This document shows positions 9,265 through 18,201 of a stretch of DNA of 64,000 nucleotides, in pieces. Each line of letters begins with the position of its first letter. Within the stretch, counting starts at the first letter, position 1. The stretch is from Deltaproteobacteria bacterium. Lineage in GTDB: Bacteria > Myxococcota_A > UBA9160 > UBA6930. The translations under genes were made by a program, and so were the position numbers. The notes under the pieces were generated by a model that worked only from the letters and a program-made list of their open reading frames with translations, had not been told where the DNA came from and ran no database searches. The stretch is from positions 1 through 64,000 of the forward strand of contig JAJDAP010000038.1 of the NCBI GenBank assembly GCA_029261795.1, written 5' to 3'.

Positions 9265-9588
9265 GGGTTCAGGTCCTCCTGGGGGAATGAGAGAGAGATT
9301 TTCTTGGTCTGAGCGACGCCCGTGACCACGGAAGTGGCCGAGCATACACGGATCTGGCGGAAGTCCGCCGCGCCGGAGTTTCTACCGACGGGGAAGAATA
9401 TCAGCAAATCGCATGCCATCAGCCTGAGGGCCCGCCGACGGCTCCTGGCGTCGTTTCAGCCAGGATTCCCCAGAATGCGTGGAACTCGCTGCCCGATCCG
9501 TGGGCAAAGCGGTGCCTCAATGATGGGCAGATATTCTCGCGATCGGGCCGATCAAGGCCTCTCTGGGCCGGATCCTGTGCTCCGCCAC
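9265..9588. other. 324-base intergenic region between glnII and a glycosyltransferase
   Basis: This is the only gap over 300 bases apart from the window edge. It holds the glnII leader with its AGGAGG site, the sigma-54-like promoter, and the 3' flank of the minus-strand glycosyltransferase gene. I see no ORF with coding character and no clear riboswitch or terminator. Confidence 0.6.
9403..9418 (-). promoter_or_regulatory. Candidate sigma-54 (RpoN) promoter for glnII
   Basis: On the minus strand the sequence TGGCATGCGATTTGCT matches the -24/-12 consensus TGGCACG-N4-TTGCW with one mismatch and the exact spacing. Transcription would begin around 9390, giving a leader of about 125 bases before GTG 9264. 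RpoN/NtrC control of glutamine synthetase is well established in Proteobacteria. No NtrC site was identified. Confidence 0.6.
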
Positions 9589-11214
9589 TCAGGGCGCCGC
9601 GAGCGCATCCAGGGCGGCTTGGATGGCCGCATCCTCGGGCCCGCCGATTTCGAGCGCCTGCTCCAGGGCGGTCACCGCTGCTGGCCGTTCGTCTCGTTGC
9701 AAATGGGCCTGGGCCAGCAGGAACAACTCGATCTGATGCGGGTCCTCGAGCGCCGACAGCCGCTCGACCTGGTCGTGCGCCATGGCCCGCACGACGCTGC
9801 GCACCTTCGGATGCGCCGCGTGTCGTCCGATCTGGGGATTCGCGAGCAGGGGCGCCACCGAGAGGAATCCGCGTGCGCGGAGTTTCTGCATCGCGTCCGC
9901 GACGCCGGCCGCATCTCCCCGGCGCCCCGCGTCCTGGGCCCGCCGCATCCAAGCGGGAATACCATCGGGGTAGTTCCTGGCGGATTCGATCTGGAGCCTC
10001 GCCTCCGATTGGAACAGTGGAGCCCGAATCACGGTCCGCCAAGCGAAGCCGACGCCGACCAGGGCCGCTACCGCCAACAAGATCGAGATGATCCGGCGCG
10101 AGTCGGGTTCAGGATCGAAGCGTTGATAGGCGGCTCGGCCCGCGAGGCAGCAGCCACCGAACAGGCCCGGGAGGACGGCGTAGAGGTAGCGATCCGCCAT
10201 CGGGTAGACGAACGGGAAGATCTGCGAGATCGGCAGGAACGAGGCGAAGGCCAGCGCCCAGTACCCGACTTCCTCCTCACGGCGAAGCAACGCCCGGATC
10301 GAGCGCCAGCCCAGTAACACGAGCCCGGCGAGCCCCAACAGGAACCAGGGATCCGACCACGAGCCGGTCGCCGCCACCTGATGATAGGCGGAGACGCCGA
10401 ATGACGTCGCGGCCATCCACAGGTAGCGGCCCGCGATCGCCACGATCGAACGGAACAGCTCGGGGGTGCTGTCGCCCAATGTCGGCACGTACTCGCCGGT
10501 CCGTTGGAAGGCGGCCAGCTCCGGCACGGCGACTGCGGCAAGGACCAGGGCCCAGGCAACCAACCAGAGCGGCGATGGAACCTCGCGGTCCGGCGCGCCG
10601 TGCCGTGTATGGCTCCAGAGCAGGACCACGGGAAACGCGAACAGGGCCGACAGCTTGGTCAGCATGGCCGCCGCGAACAGGGCGATGGACGCTGCGGGAT
10701 GCCTCCAGTAGAGAAGGACCGCGGCCAGGCCGAGAGCGGTCGAGAGCAGGGTCTTCGTCTGGAAGATGTAGGCGACGGCCTCGACGTTGGCGGGGTGAAC
10801 GATGAACAGCCCGCCCACCCCGGCAGCGACGAAAAAGGGCAATCGCGACGAGACCAGGAGCCGCGCCAGCAACCAGCCCGTCGTCGCGTGCAAGATGATG
10901 TTGGTCAGGTGGAAGACGAGCATCGACTGGCCGAACAACTCGATCTGGATCGCGTGGACCAGCAGATGGATCGGTGCGTAGTTCATCGCGTGGAGCACAC
11001 CCGGGCCGAATGGATCCACGATCTCGCGCAGGTTTTCGAACGAGAGTCCCTGGACGTAGGGGTTGTGCGCGATCACCTGCCAATCGTCGGAAAGGAAGCC
11101 GGCCTCGACGACGGACCGGAACAACATCAGGCTGAGCAGCAGGTAGCCCAGGTAGAGGGCCGCGAGCATTCGATGCGTGGGCGCGGTCTGGGTGGGAGCC
11201 TTCGCTTGGGACAC
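9589..11214 (-). CDS. Polytopic membrane glycosyltransferase-like protein with C-terminal helical repeats
   Basis: 541 aa from GTG 11214. Many hydrophobic segments fill residues about 17-430, with an early acidic FLSDDW motif in the first periplasmic loop, as in GT-C enzymes of the PMT/TMTC type. The last roughly 110 residues are soluble and alanine-rich with TPR-like helices (LFLLAQAHLQRDERPAAVTALEQALE). GTG 11214 has GGAG about ten bases upstream; ATG 11169 has no Shine-Dalgarno. It follows another GT39-like gene by 43 bases on the same strand. Donor and acceptor are unknown. Confidence 0.72.
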   Translation of the reverse strand: MSQAKAPTQTAPTHRMLAALYLGYLLLSLMLFRSVVEAGFLSDDWQVIAHNPYVQGLSFENLREIVDPFGPGVLHAMNYAPIHLLVHAIQIELFGQSMLVFHLTNIILHATTGWLLARLLVSSRLPFFVAAGVGGLFIVHPANVEAVAYIFQTKTLLSTALGLAAVLLYWRHPAASIALFAAAMLTKLSALFAFPVVLLWSHTRHGAPDREVPSPLWLVAWALVLAAVAVPELAAFQRTGEYVPTLGDSTPELFRSIVAIAGRYLWMAATSFGVSAYHQVAATGSWSDPWFLLGLAGLVLLGWRSIRALLRREEEVGYWALAFASFLPISQIFPFVYPMADRYLYAVLPGLFGGCCLAGRAAYQRFDPEPDSRRIISILLAVAALVGVGFAWRTVIRAPLFQSEARLQIESARNYPDGIPAWMRRAQDAGRRGDAAGVADAMQKLRARGFLSVAPLLANPQIGRHAAHPKVRSVVRAMAHDQVERLSALEDPHQIELFLLAQAHLQRDERPAAVTALEQALEIGGPEDAAIQAALDALAAP

Positions 11215-11257
11215 GCGGTGCGTTCTCCGGTTCGAAAGTGGCGTGAGCCGGCGCTGG

Positions 11258-12829
11258 CTAGCGACCCCGTTCCGGGAGTGTGGCGGGCGGGCGGCGGCGG
11301 TGCACCACCACCCTGGGTCCTGAAGTCGCGGTCCGGTACAAGTGCTGCTCCGGATCTTCGCGGTTCTCGAAGCCCGTATCGACACGTTCCATGATCACGG
11401 GTTGGTAGTCGCCCTTCAGGATGACACGACGCAAGGCCTTCCCCACGGCGTCGTCGCGGACGACGTGGCGGCGCACGATGATCCAGTCGGCCTCGTTGGC
11501 CAGGGCCAGGCCTTCCCCGGTCAGTCCGCCCAGCACCCGGTAGTCCCCGTAGAATTTGAGCGCCATGTCGCCGTAGGTCGTAGCGATGATGTCGTCGGCT
11601 TCGGCGTGCTCGTCGAGGTAGCGAATCAGTTCTTCCACCGGGCCTTCGAAATCATGGGTGAGTTCGTAGACGAAGGGCCCGACAGGGCCCCAGGCAATCA
11701 GTCCGCCGAGCAGTACGACCTTGAGCGGCCAGGGTCCGGCGAGCGGGGCCGAAACGATTCTTCCCGCAGCGAGCGCGAGCACGGGGATCAGCGGCATCAG
11801 GTATCGGAAGAAATAGGTCGGGGCGACCAGGGATAGAACGATCAGGTGTGAAACCACCAACAACGCAACGAGCGTGCTCCCCCGCAGCAGCGTTGCATCC
11901 AGGCCGAGGCGAGGTGATTTCCGAATCGCGTGCCAGCCGATGACCGCGGCGATGAGGGCGAGCAGCCCCACCGGGAACACGAAGCGAAGCAGTGCGTCCG
12001 AGAAGGTCAGGAAGACACCGATTCGGTGCATGCCGTCGGCGAGGGTTTCGCCGTAGGCCTCGCCGTAACGGATGCCAGCCATCCAGATACCCCAGGGCAG
12101 ACAGGCGAGACCGGCCACGCTGGTCCAGACCGCGCCTGCCTTGAAGCGATCGCGGTGGAATAACAAGGCGTGGACGACCAACGAGCCCACAAGGGGCGGG
12201 ATGTAGACATAGTGGGATTGGAACAAGCCGACCAGGGCAAGTGCGAAGAGCGGTCCGGCGCCCCGCCCGCGCTCGATGAGCCTCAGGTAGGACCAGAGGG
12301 CCAACACCGTGAAGAACGCCGTCATGCTGTAGTAGCGGCACTGGCGCACCATCAGCAGGAAGGGCACGGACGTCGCGAGGGTGAGCGCCCCGGCGGCGGC
12401 CGCCCAACGATCGGCCCAGAGCCGACGCCCGAGTGGGTAGGCCAGGAGCAGGGTTGCAAGACCGAACAACGCGAAGGGAGCTCTGGCGGCCCAGGTGGTT
12501 TCGCCGAACAACGCGAAGGAGCCCGCGACGAAGTAGAAGGGCAACCAGGTGTGCCAACGCCAGACATATCCCTCGGCATATTCGGCGCCGTATTCCTGGG
12601 AGAAGAAGTTCAGCCCGTCGGTTCCGAGCGGGATTCCATGCTCGAGGATCGTCCGGCTAACAACCGCGGTCTGCGCTTCGTCCTGCCACAAGACACTCGC
12701 ATCGAGATTCATGAAGCAGGCGGCGACGCCCACCAGCAGGACGACGCAGCTGACCGCGATCGCGCTGCGGTCCTGAGAGAAAGGGGCTCGCAAGGTCGGA
12801 AGTCTATCTATTGGCTCCGTCGCGGACAA
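11258..12829 (-). CDS. GT39/ArnT-like membrane glycosyltransferase
   Basis: 523 aa polytopic protein with an N-terminal membrane segment and the catalytic-loop motif WQDEAQT (about residue 49), the D-E pair characteristic of GT-C family 39 enzymes that use polyprenyl-phosphate sugars. About ten further membrane helices follow (RQCRYYSMTAFFTVLALW, LVSHLIVLSLVAPTYFFRY) and a soluble C-terminal domain. The start is uncertain: TTG 12829 opens the frame and no clear ribosome site is seen. It is probably cotranscribed with the downstream glycosyltransferase gene, suggesting envelope glycan or lipid modification. Confidence 0.78.
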   Translation of the reverse strand: MSATEPIDRLPTLRAPFSQDRSAIAVSCVVLLVGVAACFMNLDASVLWQDEAQTAVVSRTILEHGIPLGTDGLNFFSQEYGAEYAEGYVWRWHTWLPFYFVAGSFALFGETTWAARAPFALFGLATLLLAYPLGRRLWADRWAAAAGALTLATSVPFLLMVRQCRYYSMTAFFTVLALWSYLRLIERGRGAGPLFALALVGLFQSHYVYIPPLVGSLVVHALLFHRDRFKAGAVWTSVAGLACLPWGIWMAGIRYGEAYGETLADGMHRIGVFLTFSDALLRFVFPVGLLALIAAVIGWHAIRKSPRLGLDATLLRGSTLVALLVVSHLIVLSLVAPTYFFRYLMPLIPVLALAAGRIVSAPLAGPWPLKVVLLGGLIAWGPVGPFVYELTHDFEGPVEELIRYLDEHAEADDIIATTYGDMALKFYGDYRVLGGLTGEGLALANEADWIIVRRHVVRDDAVGKALRRVILKGDYQPVIMERVDTGFENREDPEQHLYRTATSGPRVVVHRRRPPATLPERGR

Positions 12830-13037
12830 AGGAACACGCAGGAGCCCCGATCACGGTTCTGGTCACGCAAGGACGGCACCGGATCAGCGAGTGGCAGTTT
12901 GGCGTCGACCGTGCGCAAGCGTCACGTAGCCGCCAGGCAAGCCGCGCGGATTCGTCTGTGCGCGGTGTTCTTCGCACTCACGTCCCCGAACGCCGGCACC
13001 GATAGGTGAAGATCGAGGGGAAGGAGGCGCGCGCAGA

Positions 13038-13376
13038 ATGATCTCGGATCGTTCGCAACGTCGATGGCTGGCCCCGATTCTCTTCGGGCTGCTCTGCAGT
13101 TCGTCCGCTCACGCGGACGATCTGGCGCCGCCCGCCAAGATCGCGCCCGAAGCGGGCTTGACCCTGCCGGCCGGACTCTTGACGATTCCCGACCTCGATC
13201 GACCGCAGCCGCGACGTGGCCTCGAGCTGCCGGCTCGCTCGGCCCCACCCGCAACCGAGCCGAGCCCGACGACCTACATCACGGTGGATGCAGATCGAAG
13301 CCGCCCCAAGGTCCCCGCGGTCACGGACGGGGATCGCGATCTTGCCTTGCTGCTGCGCCTCCGGGTGCCGTTCTAG
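13038..13376 (+). CDS. Small exported hypothetical protein
   Basis: 112 aa. A Sec signal peptide is clear (positively charged start, hydrophobic LAPILFGLLCSSS, cleavage after SAHA about residue 26). The mature part is proline- and charge-rich with no recognised domain. ATG 13038 is preceded by GGAGG at a good distance. No homologous family is recognised. It lies 80 bases before the monooxygenase gene on the same strand. Confidence 0.65.
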   Translation: MISDRSQRRWLAPILFGLLCSSSAHADDLAPPAKIAPEAGLTLPAGLLTIPDLDRPQPRRGLELPARSAPPATEPSPTTYITVDADRSRPKVPAVTDGDRDLALLLRLRVPF

Positions 13377-13456
13377 CCCTCGCCAGCGCTCTCGGCCCCG
13401 TCACTGGCACTCGTCAATGGAACTCCCCATCATCGGGCTCCACTGAGGAGACAGCC

Positions 13457-14920
13457 GTGGCGACGACACAGAGCGGGCGCGAGCCGCGTTTCGCGATCCT
13501 TGGGGCCGGGATGTCCGGAATCCTGGCCTCGGTCAAATTGCAGGAGGCCGGGCTCGGCTTCACGCTGTTCGAGAAAGCGGAGAAGGTGGGCGGTACCTGG
13601 CGGGAGAACACCTATCCGGGCATCGCCTGCGACGTTCCGTCGCACGTCTATAGCTATTCCTTCGAGCTGAACCCGGAGTGGAGCTACCTGTGCTCCCCCG
13701 GCGCCGAGATCCAGGCCTACTTCGAAGGCGTGGCGGCTCGGCACGGGATCGAGACCTCACTGCGCCTCGGCGACGCCGTGGTTCGTTGCGAGTGGAAGGG
13801 CGTTGACTGGGAGGTCGAGACGGCCAGCGGTTTCAGCGATCGCTTCGATTGGGTGATCGCGGCGACCGGCATTCTCCATCACCCGAAGTATCCGGAGATC
13901 GAAGGTCTGGACAGCTTCGAGGGTGCGAATTTCCACAGCGCGCGCTGGGATCACGACGTTCCGCTGGACGGCCGACGCATCGGGATCGTCGGAACCGGTT
14001 CGTCCGGGATCCAGATCACCGGCGAGCTCGCCTCGCGGGCTAGCAAGTTCTCGCTGTTCCAACGCACGGCGCAGTGGGTCGTCCCGGTGGAGCAGACCGC
14101 GTACACGGAAGAGGAGCGCGAGAAGTTCCGGACCGACGCAGACCTGCTTCGCAACCTCCATGAGGAACTCTCCCAGAACTTCAACGACGGCTTTGGGACC
14201 TCGGTGCTCGACGGAAACTCCGAGATGGTCCAGGGCATCCAGGACACCTGCACGGAGCATCTCGATACCGTGATCGAAGATCCCGAGCTCCGCGAGCGCC
14301 TGCGCCCGAACTACCGCGCGGCCTGCAAGCGGCTCGTCGTCTCGCATAACTTCTATGAGGCGATCCAACATCCGAACGCGGAGCTTGTCACCGACGACAT
14401 CGTGCGCATCGAGCCGACCGGAGTCCGCACCGCGGATGGCCGGCTGCACGAGCTCGATGTGCTGGCGCTCGCAACGGGCTTCCAGGTCGATCGCTTCATG
14501 CGGCCCATGACGATCCGGGGCCGCGACGGCGTCCTGCTCGACGACGTCTGGAAGGACCGGCCGTCGGCCTACATGGCCGTTGGCGTTCCGGGCTTTCCGA
14601 ACTTCTTCATGCTCAATGGCCCGAATAGCCCAGTGGGGAACTTCTCGTTGGTACAGACCGCCGAGATGCAGTTCGGCTACGTGATGGACCTGGTCGAGAA
14701 GGTCCGCACTGGCGAACTCGGTTACGCCATGCCCACTGCCGAGGCGGCGCATCGCTTCGAGGAGGAACGGGTGGAGGCGGCCAAGAAAACCGTCTGGGCA
14801 ACCGGCTGCCGGAGCTGGTACCTCGACGACCGCGGCATCCCGTTCGCGTGGCCGTTCCCGTTCTCGCGTTTCCGAAAGGAAATGGCCGCGCCCGTTCTCG
14901 CGGATTTCGAAGCCGCCTAG
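13457..14920 (+). CDS. Flavin-containing Baeyer-Villiger-type monooxygenase
   Basis: 487 aa. It has an N-terminal FAD-binding GAGMSG (about residues 16-21), the FEKAEKVGGTWRENTYPG block, the Baeyer-Villiger fingerprint F-x-G-x3-H-x3-W-D (FEGANFHSARWD, about residues 154-165) and a second Rossmann motif GIVGTGSSG (about 176) for NADPH. Such enzymes insert oxygen next to a ketone to give an ester or lactone. GTG 13457 has GAGGAG six bases upstream; the longer open frame is not coding-like. The ketone substrate is unknown. Confidence 0.92.
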   Translation: MATTQSGREPRFAILGAGMSGILASVKLQEAGLGFTLFEKAEKVGGTWRENTYPGIACDVPSHVYSYSFELNPEWSYLCSPGAEIQAYFEGVAARHGIETSLRLGDAVVRCEWKGVDWEVETASGFSDRFDWVIAATGILHHPKYPEIEGLDSFEGANFHSARWDHDVPLDGRRIGIVGTGSSGIQITGELASRASKFSLFQRTAQWVVPVEQTAYTEEEREKFRTDADLLRNLHEELSQNFNDGFGTSVLDGNSEMVQGIQDTCTEHLDTVIEDPELRERLRPNYRAACKRLVVSHNFYEAIQHPNAELVTDDIVRIEPTGVRTADGRLHELDVLALATGFQVDRFMRPMTIRGRDGVLLDDVWKDRPSAYMAVGVPGFPNFFMLNGPNSPVGNFSLVQTAEMQFGYVMDLVEKVRTGELGYAMPTAEAAHRFEEERVEAAKKTVWATGCRSWYLDDRGIPFAWPFPFSRFRKEMAAPVLADFEAA

Positions 14921-14982
14921 CGTCTACGGATGCCGCCTCCGGGCTGTCCTGATGCACCTGCTCGACGGAAGTCCGCCCGAAC

Positions 14983-15417
14983 TCAGGCGTTCGCCAGCAC
15001 CATTCGAATCTTGAGTGTCAGCACCGCGTTCCCGAGGCCCGTTGGCGCCTCCGTGACACCGGCCGTGATCTCCCGTTCGTCGACGACGGGCTCTGCCCCG
15101 ACCGCCGGGCAGATCATGCTGAACGTGACGGACTTCTCGCCGGTATCGTTCTTCAGGAAGTCCACTTCGCTCGCCATCAGCTTGAGATCGACCTTGATCT
15201 CGGCGCCGTTCTCGCCGGCCGGGATCACCGCGGCGGCCGGAGGTCCCGGAGGCTCTTGCGTCGTCCCTGAAGTCAGGCTGTGCTTCTTGACGTCGATCGT
15301 GTCCTGGCCTTGGAGCGCGCCACTGTAGATCTTGGCTTGCAGGCTGTACTTCCAATCGTCGCCGATGTCGCCCTCCTGGCTCTCGGACAAGATGGACATG
15401 GTCATGGTGCAGGGCAT
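14983..15417 (-). CDS. Hypothetical soluble protein
   Basis: 144 aa, no signal peptide or membrane segment, acidic, rich in beta-type sequence with a proline-rich turn in the middle (QEPPGPPAAA). GAAGGA upstream of ATG 15417 supports translation. It is convergent to the monooxygenase gene and upstream of the amidohydrolase terminus. I recognise no family. Confidence 0.6.
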   Translation of the reverse strand: MPCTMTMSILSESQEGDIGDDWKYSLQAKIYSGALQGQDTIDVKKHSLTSGTTQEPPGPPAAAVIPAGENGAEIKVDLKLMASEVDFLKNDTGEKSVTFSMICPAVGAEPVVDEREITAGVTEAPTGLGNAVLTLKIRMVLANA

Positions 15418-15482
15418 GCGGGTTCCTTCAAAGATGGTGGAGGCCCGAGAAGTCTAGAACGAATGGGGGCGCCGGGCCCGGC

Positions 15483-16883
15483 TCATCGCCCCGGGTTTCC
15501 GTTCCTGCGGTACTCGTCGAGCCCGGCCTTCAGCCAGGCCAGGTCGTCACTGGCGGCCGTCAGGCGCGCCTGTTCGAGGTCGATGCCGTAGACGCGGGCC
15601 GCGTTCCCGCCCAGGACTTTGGCCTTCAGCGTCGGGGTGAGTTTGGGGTAGCCGAATCGCTCGCGCATCTCGGCCGGGATCTGGAAGGCGCGAAACGCGT
15701 CCAGGGCGACCTGGCTGGGCCCGTACCAGATGGCGTCGGTGCCCCAGAGCACATGGTCTTCGCCAAGCTCGGCCAGCAGTTTTCCGAGCACGTGGGCGGC
15801 TTCCTCGGGCCGGCGCAGCAGGCAGAACCAGGTCGTGCCGAGTTCGGCGTAGACGTTGGCCGGCGGCGTGCCGCCCTGGCGGAGGCTCTGGATCAAGCGA
15901 TTCACGCCGCGCTCGGCGGTCGCTTCGGTGTAGGGCCCCTCCTCGGGGGCTTCGCCCGTTGGGAACTCGTAGCCGGAGTGGTAGATCACGAAATCGATCT
16001 CGGGGAAGGCGCGAGCCGCCGGCCCGACGTCTCGCGGCGAACCGGTGGGCACCATCTGACTGATGCCCTTGTGTGCGCAGACCAGCCGGACATCGAGTTC
16101 CAGGGCCCGTTCGAGAAAGGGGACGCCGGTCGCCTCGTCGTCCAGATACCAGCCGCCGCGGCTGGCGCCGGACGCGTCGGTGGCACCCATCGTGTAGACC
16201 TTCCAACCGACGGGTCGATATCGTTCGCGTTCGCGCTCCATCCCGTCGAGTTCGCTGGCTTCGTTCGCGTGGATCACGCAGTGGTTCAAGAGGCGGCCGT
16301 TCGCGCCGAGCCGATCGAGCAATTCGCGTGCGCCGGCCAATTCGCGGTTGAATAACATCCGGTCGGCACTCAAACCCGGGCCCGACGTGAGTACGGCGAC
16401 AGCCGTCTCGCTCTCGAGGAACACGCAGCGCAGGTACTCGGCCATGTCATAGGCCGTGAGTGGATCCATGCCCCTCCACCAGTCCGGCCGCACGCTCTCG
16501 TACATCGATCGGATCGCCCCGGTCCAGGTGCCGGCGGCCTCGCTGCGATCCGACAGGAAATGGGTCTGGACATCGATCACGACTTCGTCGCCGGCGAAGG
16601 CTTCCCGCGCTGCCTCCGGGTCGTCGCCGGCCTCGTCCGGGAGGACGTAGTATTCGGCCCCCGCGGCCTGGTTCACGGCGAGTAGACCCGCGGCGGTTCC
16701 CATCCTTCCCGACCAGTAGTCGGCGAGGGAGGTTGCCTGCCGTTTCGCGCTCTCCGGGCCTCGCGTGATCACCCGCCCGATCGCTTCGCGATCCCTCCGC
16801 GTGTAGGGCGGGGGCGCGAACTCGTCGGTGTGGCGGCGCTCGAGGAAGCTCGGAAGTGCAGGGCGGCGGCGCGGGACCCTCAC
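15483..16883 (-). CDS. Amidohydrolase-2 (ACMSD-like) family protein
   Basis: 466 aa TIM-barrel metal-dependent hydrolase or decarboxylase. The opening metal motif reads VIDVQTHF, with Gln where HxH enzymes have the first His. Later features are HCVIHAN, VCAHKG, the family YHSGYEFP, and WGTDAIWYGPSQ carrying the conserved Asp. The GTG start at 16883 overlaps the stop of the upstream lipoprotein gene (GTGA), so translation is coupled. The reaction is not predictable from sequence. Confidence 0.82.
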   Translation of the reverse strand: MRVPRRRPALPSFLERRHTDEFAPPPYTRRDREAIGRVITRGPESAKRQATSLADYWSGRMGTAAGLLAVNQAAGAEYYVLPDEAGDDPEAAREAFAGDEVVIDVQTHFLSDRSEAAGTWTGAIRSMYESVRPDWWRGMDPLTAYDMAEYLRCVFLESETAVAVLTSGPGLSADRMLFNRELAGARELLDRLGANGRLLNHCVIHANEASELDGMERERERYRPVGWKVYTMGATDASGASRGGWYLDDEATGVPFLERALELDVRLVCAHKGISQMVPTGSPRDVGPAARAFPEIDFVIYHSGYEFPTGEAPEEGPYTEATAERGVNRLIQSLRQGGTPPANVYAELGTTWFCLLRRPEEAAHVLGKLLAELGEDHVLWGTDAIWYGPSQVALDAFRAFQIPAEMRERFGYPKLTPTLKAKVLGGNAARVYGIDLEQARLTAASDDLAWLKAGLDEYRRNGNPGR

Positions 16884-17992
16884 TGTGCGTGCGGGGTGGG
16901 CGAAGGCGGCTTCCTCGCGAAGTAGGAAGACGCGCGGGTCTGTGCGTTGGCGCGAATGTTCATGTGGAACAGGCCGTAGTCGTAGACATGGAAGTCGCTA
17001 CTCCGGACGAGCGTCTGCCAACCTTCGCCTTCGGGTGTCGGGGCGATCCGGAGCCAGCCGTCGCGACACTGCCCGCCGACGATTCCGGGTGTTGCGGCTG
17101 GCAGCGAGGTACGGGTGTTCTGGCCGAGTGGCAGCGCGCCCAGGTTTGCGGCTGGTGCCACCCGCAGGCCATCGCGACGCCAGGAGAGCGGATTCACACA
17201 GAGGTTCGCGGCGACCTCTTGTTCCTCGTCGGCCCTGGGGCCGGTCTCGTCGCTCACGGTCCTCCAGCCGATGATGCATCCCGTCGATGTCGGTTCCTGG
17301 CAGGCCGGGAGCGGCAGCTCCTTGCCGAGCTGGGCCTCATCGATCCAGCCTCCGACCAGGTAGGCGGCCACGAGCCGCTCGCGCAGCGGGCGACCGGCCT
17401 CGCCGGCGAAGCGCTTGGCCAGCAATGTCTGTGCGTGTCGCGAACCCTGACTGTGGCTGGCCAGGATGAAGGGTCGTCCGCCGCTCCATTCCGTGAGCCA
17501 GTGGTCGAAGGCGCGCTCGACGTCTTGATAGGCGAAGGCGAGCCCGCGCTCGGCGTCAGCGGTGAAGTAGCCGCCCAGCGCGATCTGTCGGTAGTAGGGC
17601 GCGAAGATCCGGCCGGCCCCATTGAAGCTGCTGGCCTGGATGGCCATCACGCCGGTATCGGTGATCTCGCCCGCGCTCGGCTCGTCCCAGGGCGCGTTGA
17701 AGTGATCGCTCTTGTAGTAGGTGGTCGGATGGATGAAGAAGACATCGACGGCGGCTTCGCTCTGGCGATCGACGGCGCCGGAACCCGGGGGGACCAGATC
17801 TGCCGGATCCCTCTTGTCCGGATGGGCGGCCCAGGTGGCGAGCTCCGCATAGTCCGGTGCCGGTGGCGGCTCGTGGCTGTCAAAGGGTTCGGGCGTCACG
17901 TACCAGCGGAACACGGTGCTGCATCCGAAGGCGGCGAGTGACACGAGGGCGACGGCGGTCAGGGCGGCGAGTCGCAGCGAAGCGCGGGACAT
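16880..17992 (-). CDS. DUF3089-family alpha/beta-hydrolase lipoprotein
   Basis: 370 aa from ATG 17992, which has GGAGG six bases upstream. The N-terminus is a lipoprotein signal with lipobox LAAFGC (Cys about residue 24). DUF3089 hallmarks follow: VDVFFIHPTTYY, FAPYYRQ, AYQDVERAFDHW and the nucleophile elbow ASHSQGS. It is predicted to be a membrane-anchored serine hydrolase at the cell envelope. It is coupled to the amidohydrolase gene by a four-base overlap. The substrate is unknown. Confidence 0.85.
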   Translation of the reverse strand: MSRASLRLAALTAVALVSLAAFGCSTVFRWYVTPEPFDSHEPPPAPDYAELATWAAHPDKRDPADLVPPGSGAVDRQSEAAVDVFFIHPTTYYKSDHFNAPWDEPSAGEITDTGVMAIQASSFNGAGRIFAPYYRQIALGGYFTADAERGLAFAYQDVERAFDHWLTEWSGGRPFILASHSQGSRHAQTLLAKRFAGEAGRPLRERLVAAYLVGGWIDEAQLGKELPLPACQEPTSTGCIIGWRTVSDETGPRADEEQEVAANLCVNPLSWRRDGLRVAPAANLGALPLGQNTRTSLPAATPGIVGGQCRDGWLRIAPTPEGEGWQTLVRSSDFHVYDYGLFHMNIRANAQTRASSYFARKPPSPTPHAQ

Positions 17993-18120
17993 GGCGGGCC
18001 TCCAGTTCGTCTCGCTGGCAGCGTACACGGCCCGAGGCCGGATGGCCCCGTTCGCTGGTAGGCGTCCTATCGTTGGCCCGGGACCGGCCTGCCGCGACCC
18101 GACACATCGAAGGAGAGCTC

Positions 18121-18201
18121 GTGAAGCTCGGTGTCTTCAACACGTTCATGTCTCCTCACAGCACGCCCGACAGCGTGGCCGCATTCGCGACGGACAAGTG
18201 A
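18121..18201 (+). pseudogene. Truncated N-terminus of an LLM-class flavin oxidoreductase, now a short coupled ORF
   Basis: A 26-codon ORF from GTG 18121 with an excellent Shine-Dalgarno (AAGGAG, six bases upstream). Its product VKLGVFNTFMSPHS... resembles the first strand and loop of LLM/F420-type oxidoreductases, then stops. The stop codon overlaps the GTG start of the CoA transferase (GTGA), so ribosomes ending here could re-initiate on the next gene. The remaining roughly 300 codons of an LLM gene are absent. The short peptide either is decay debris or has been kept as a leader that drives translation of the transferase gene. Confidence 0.6.
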
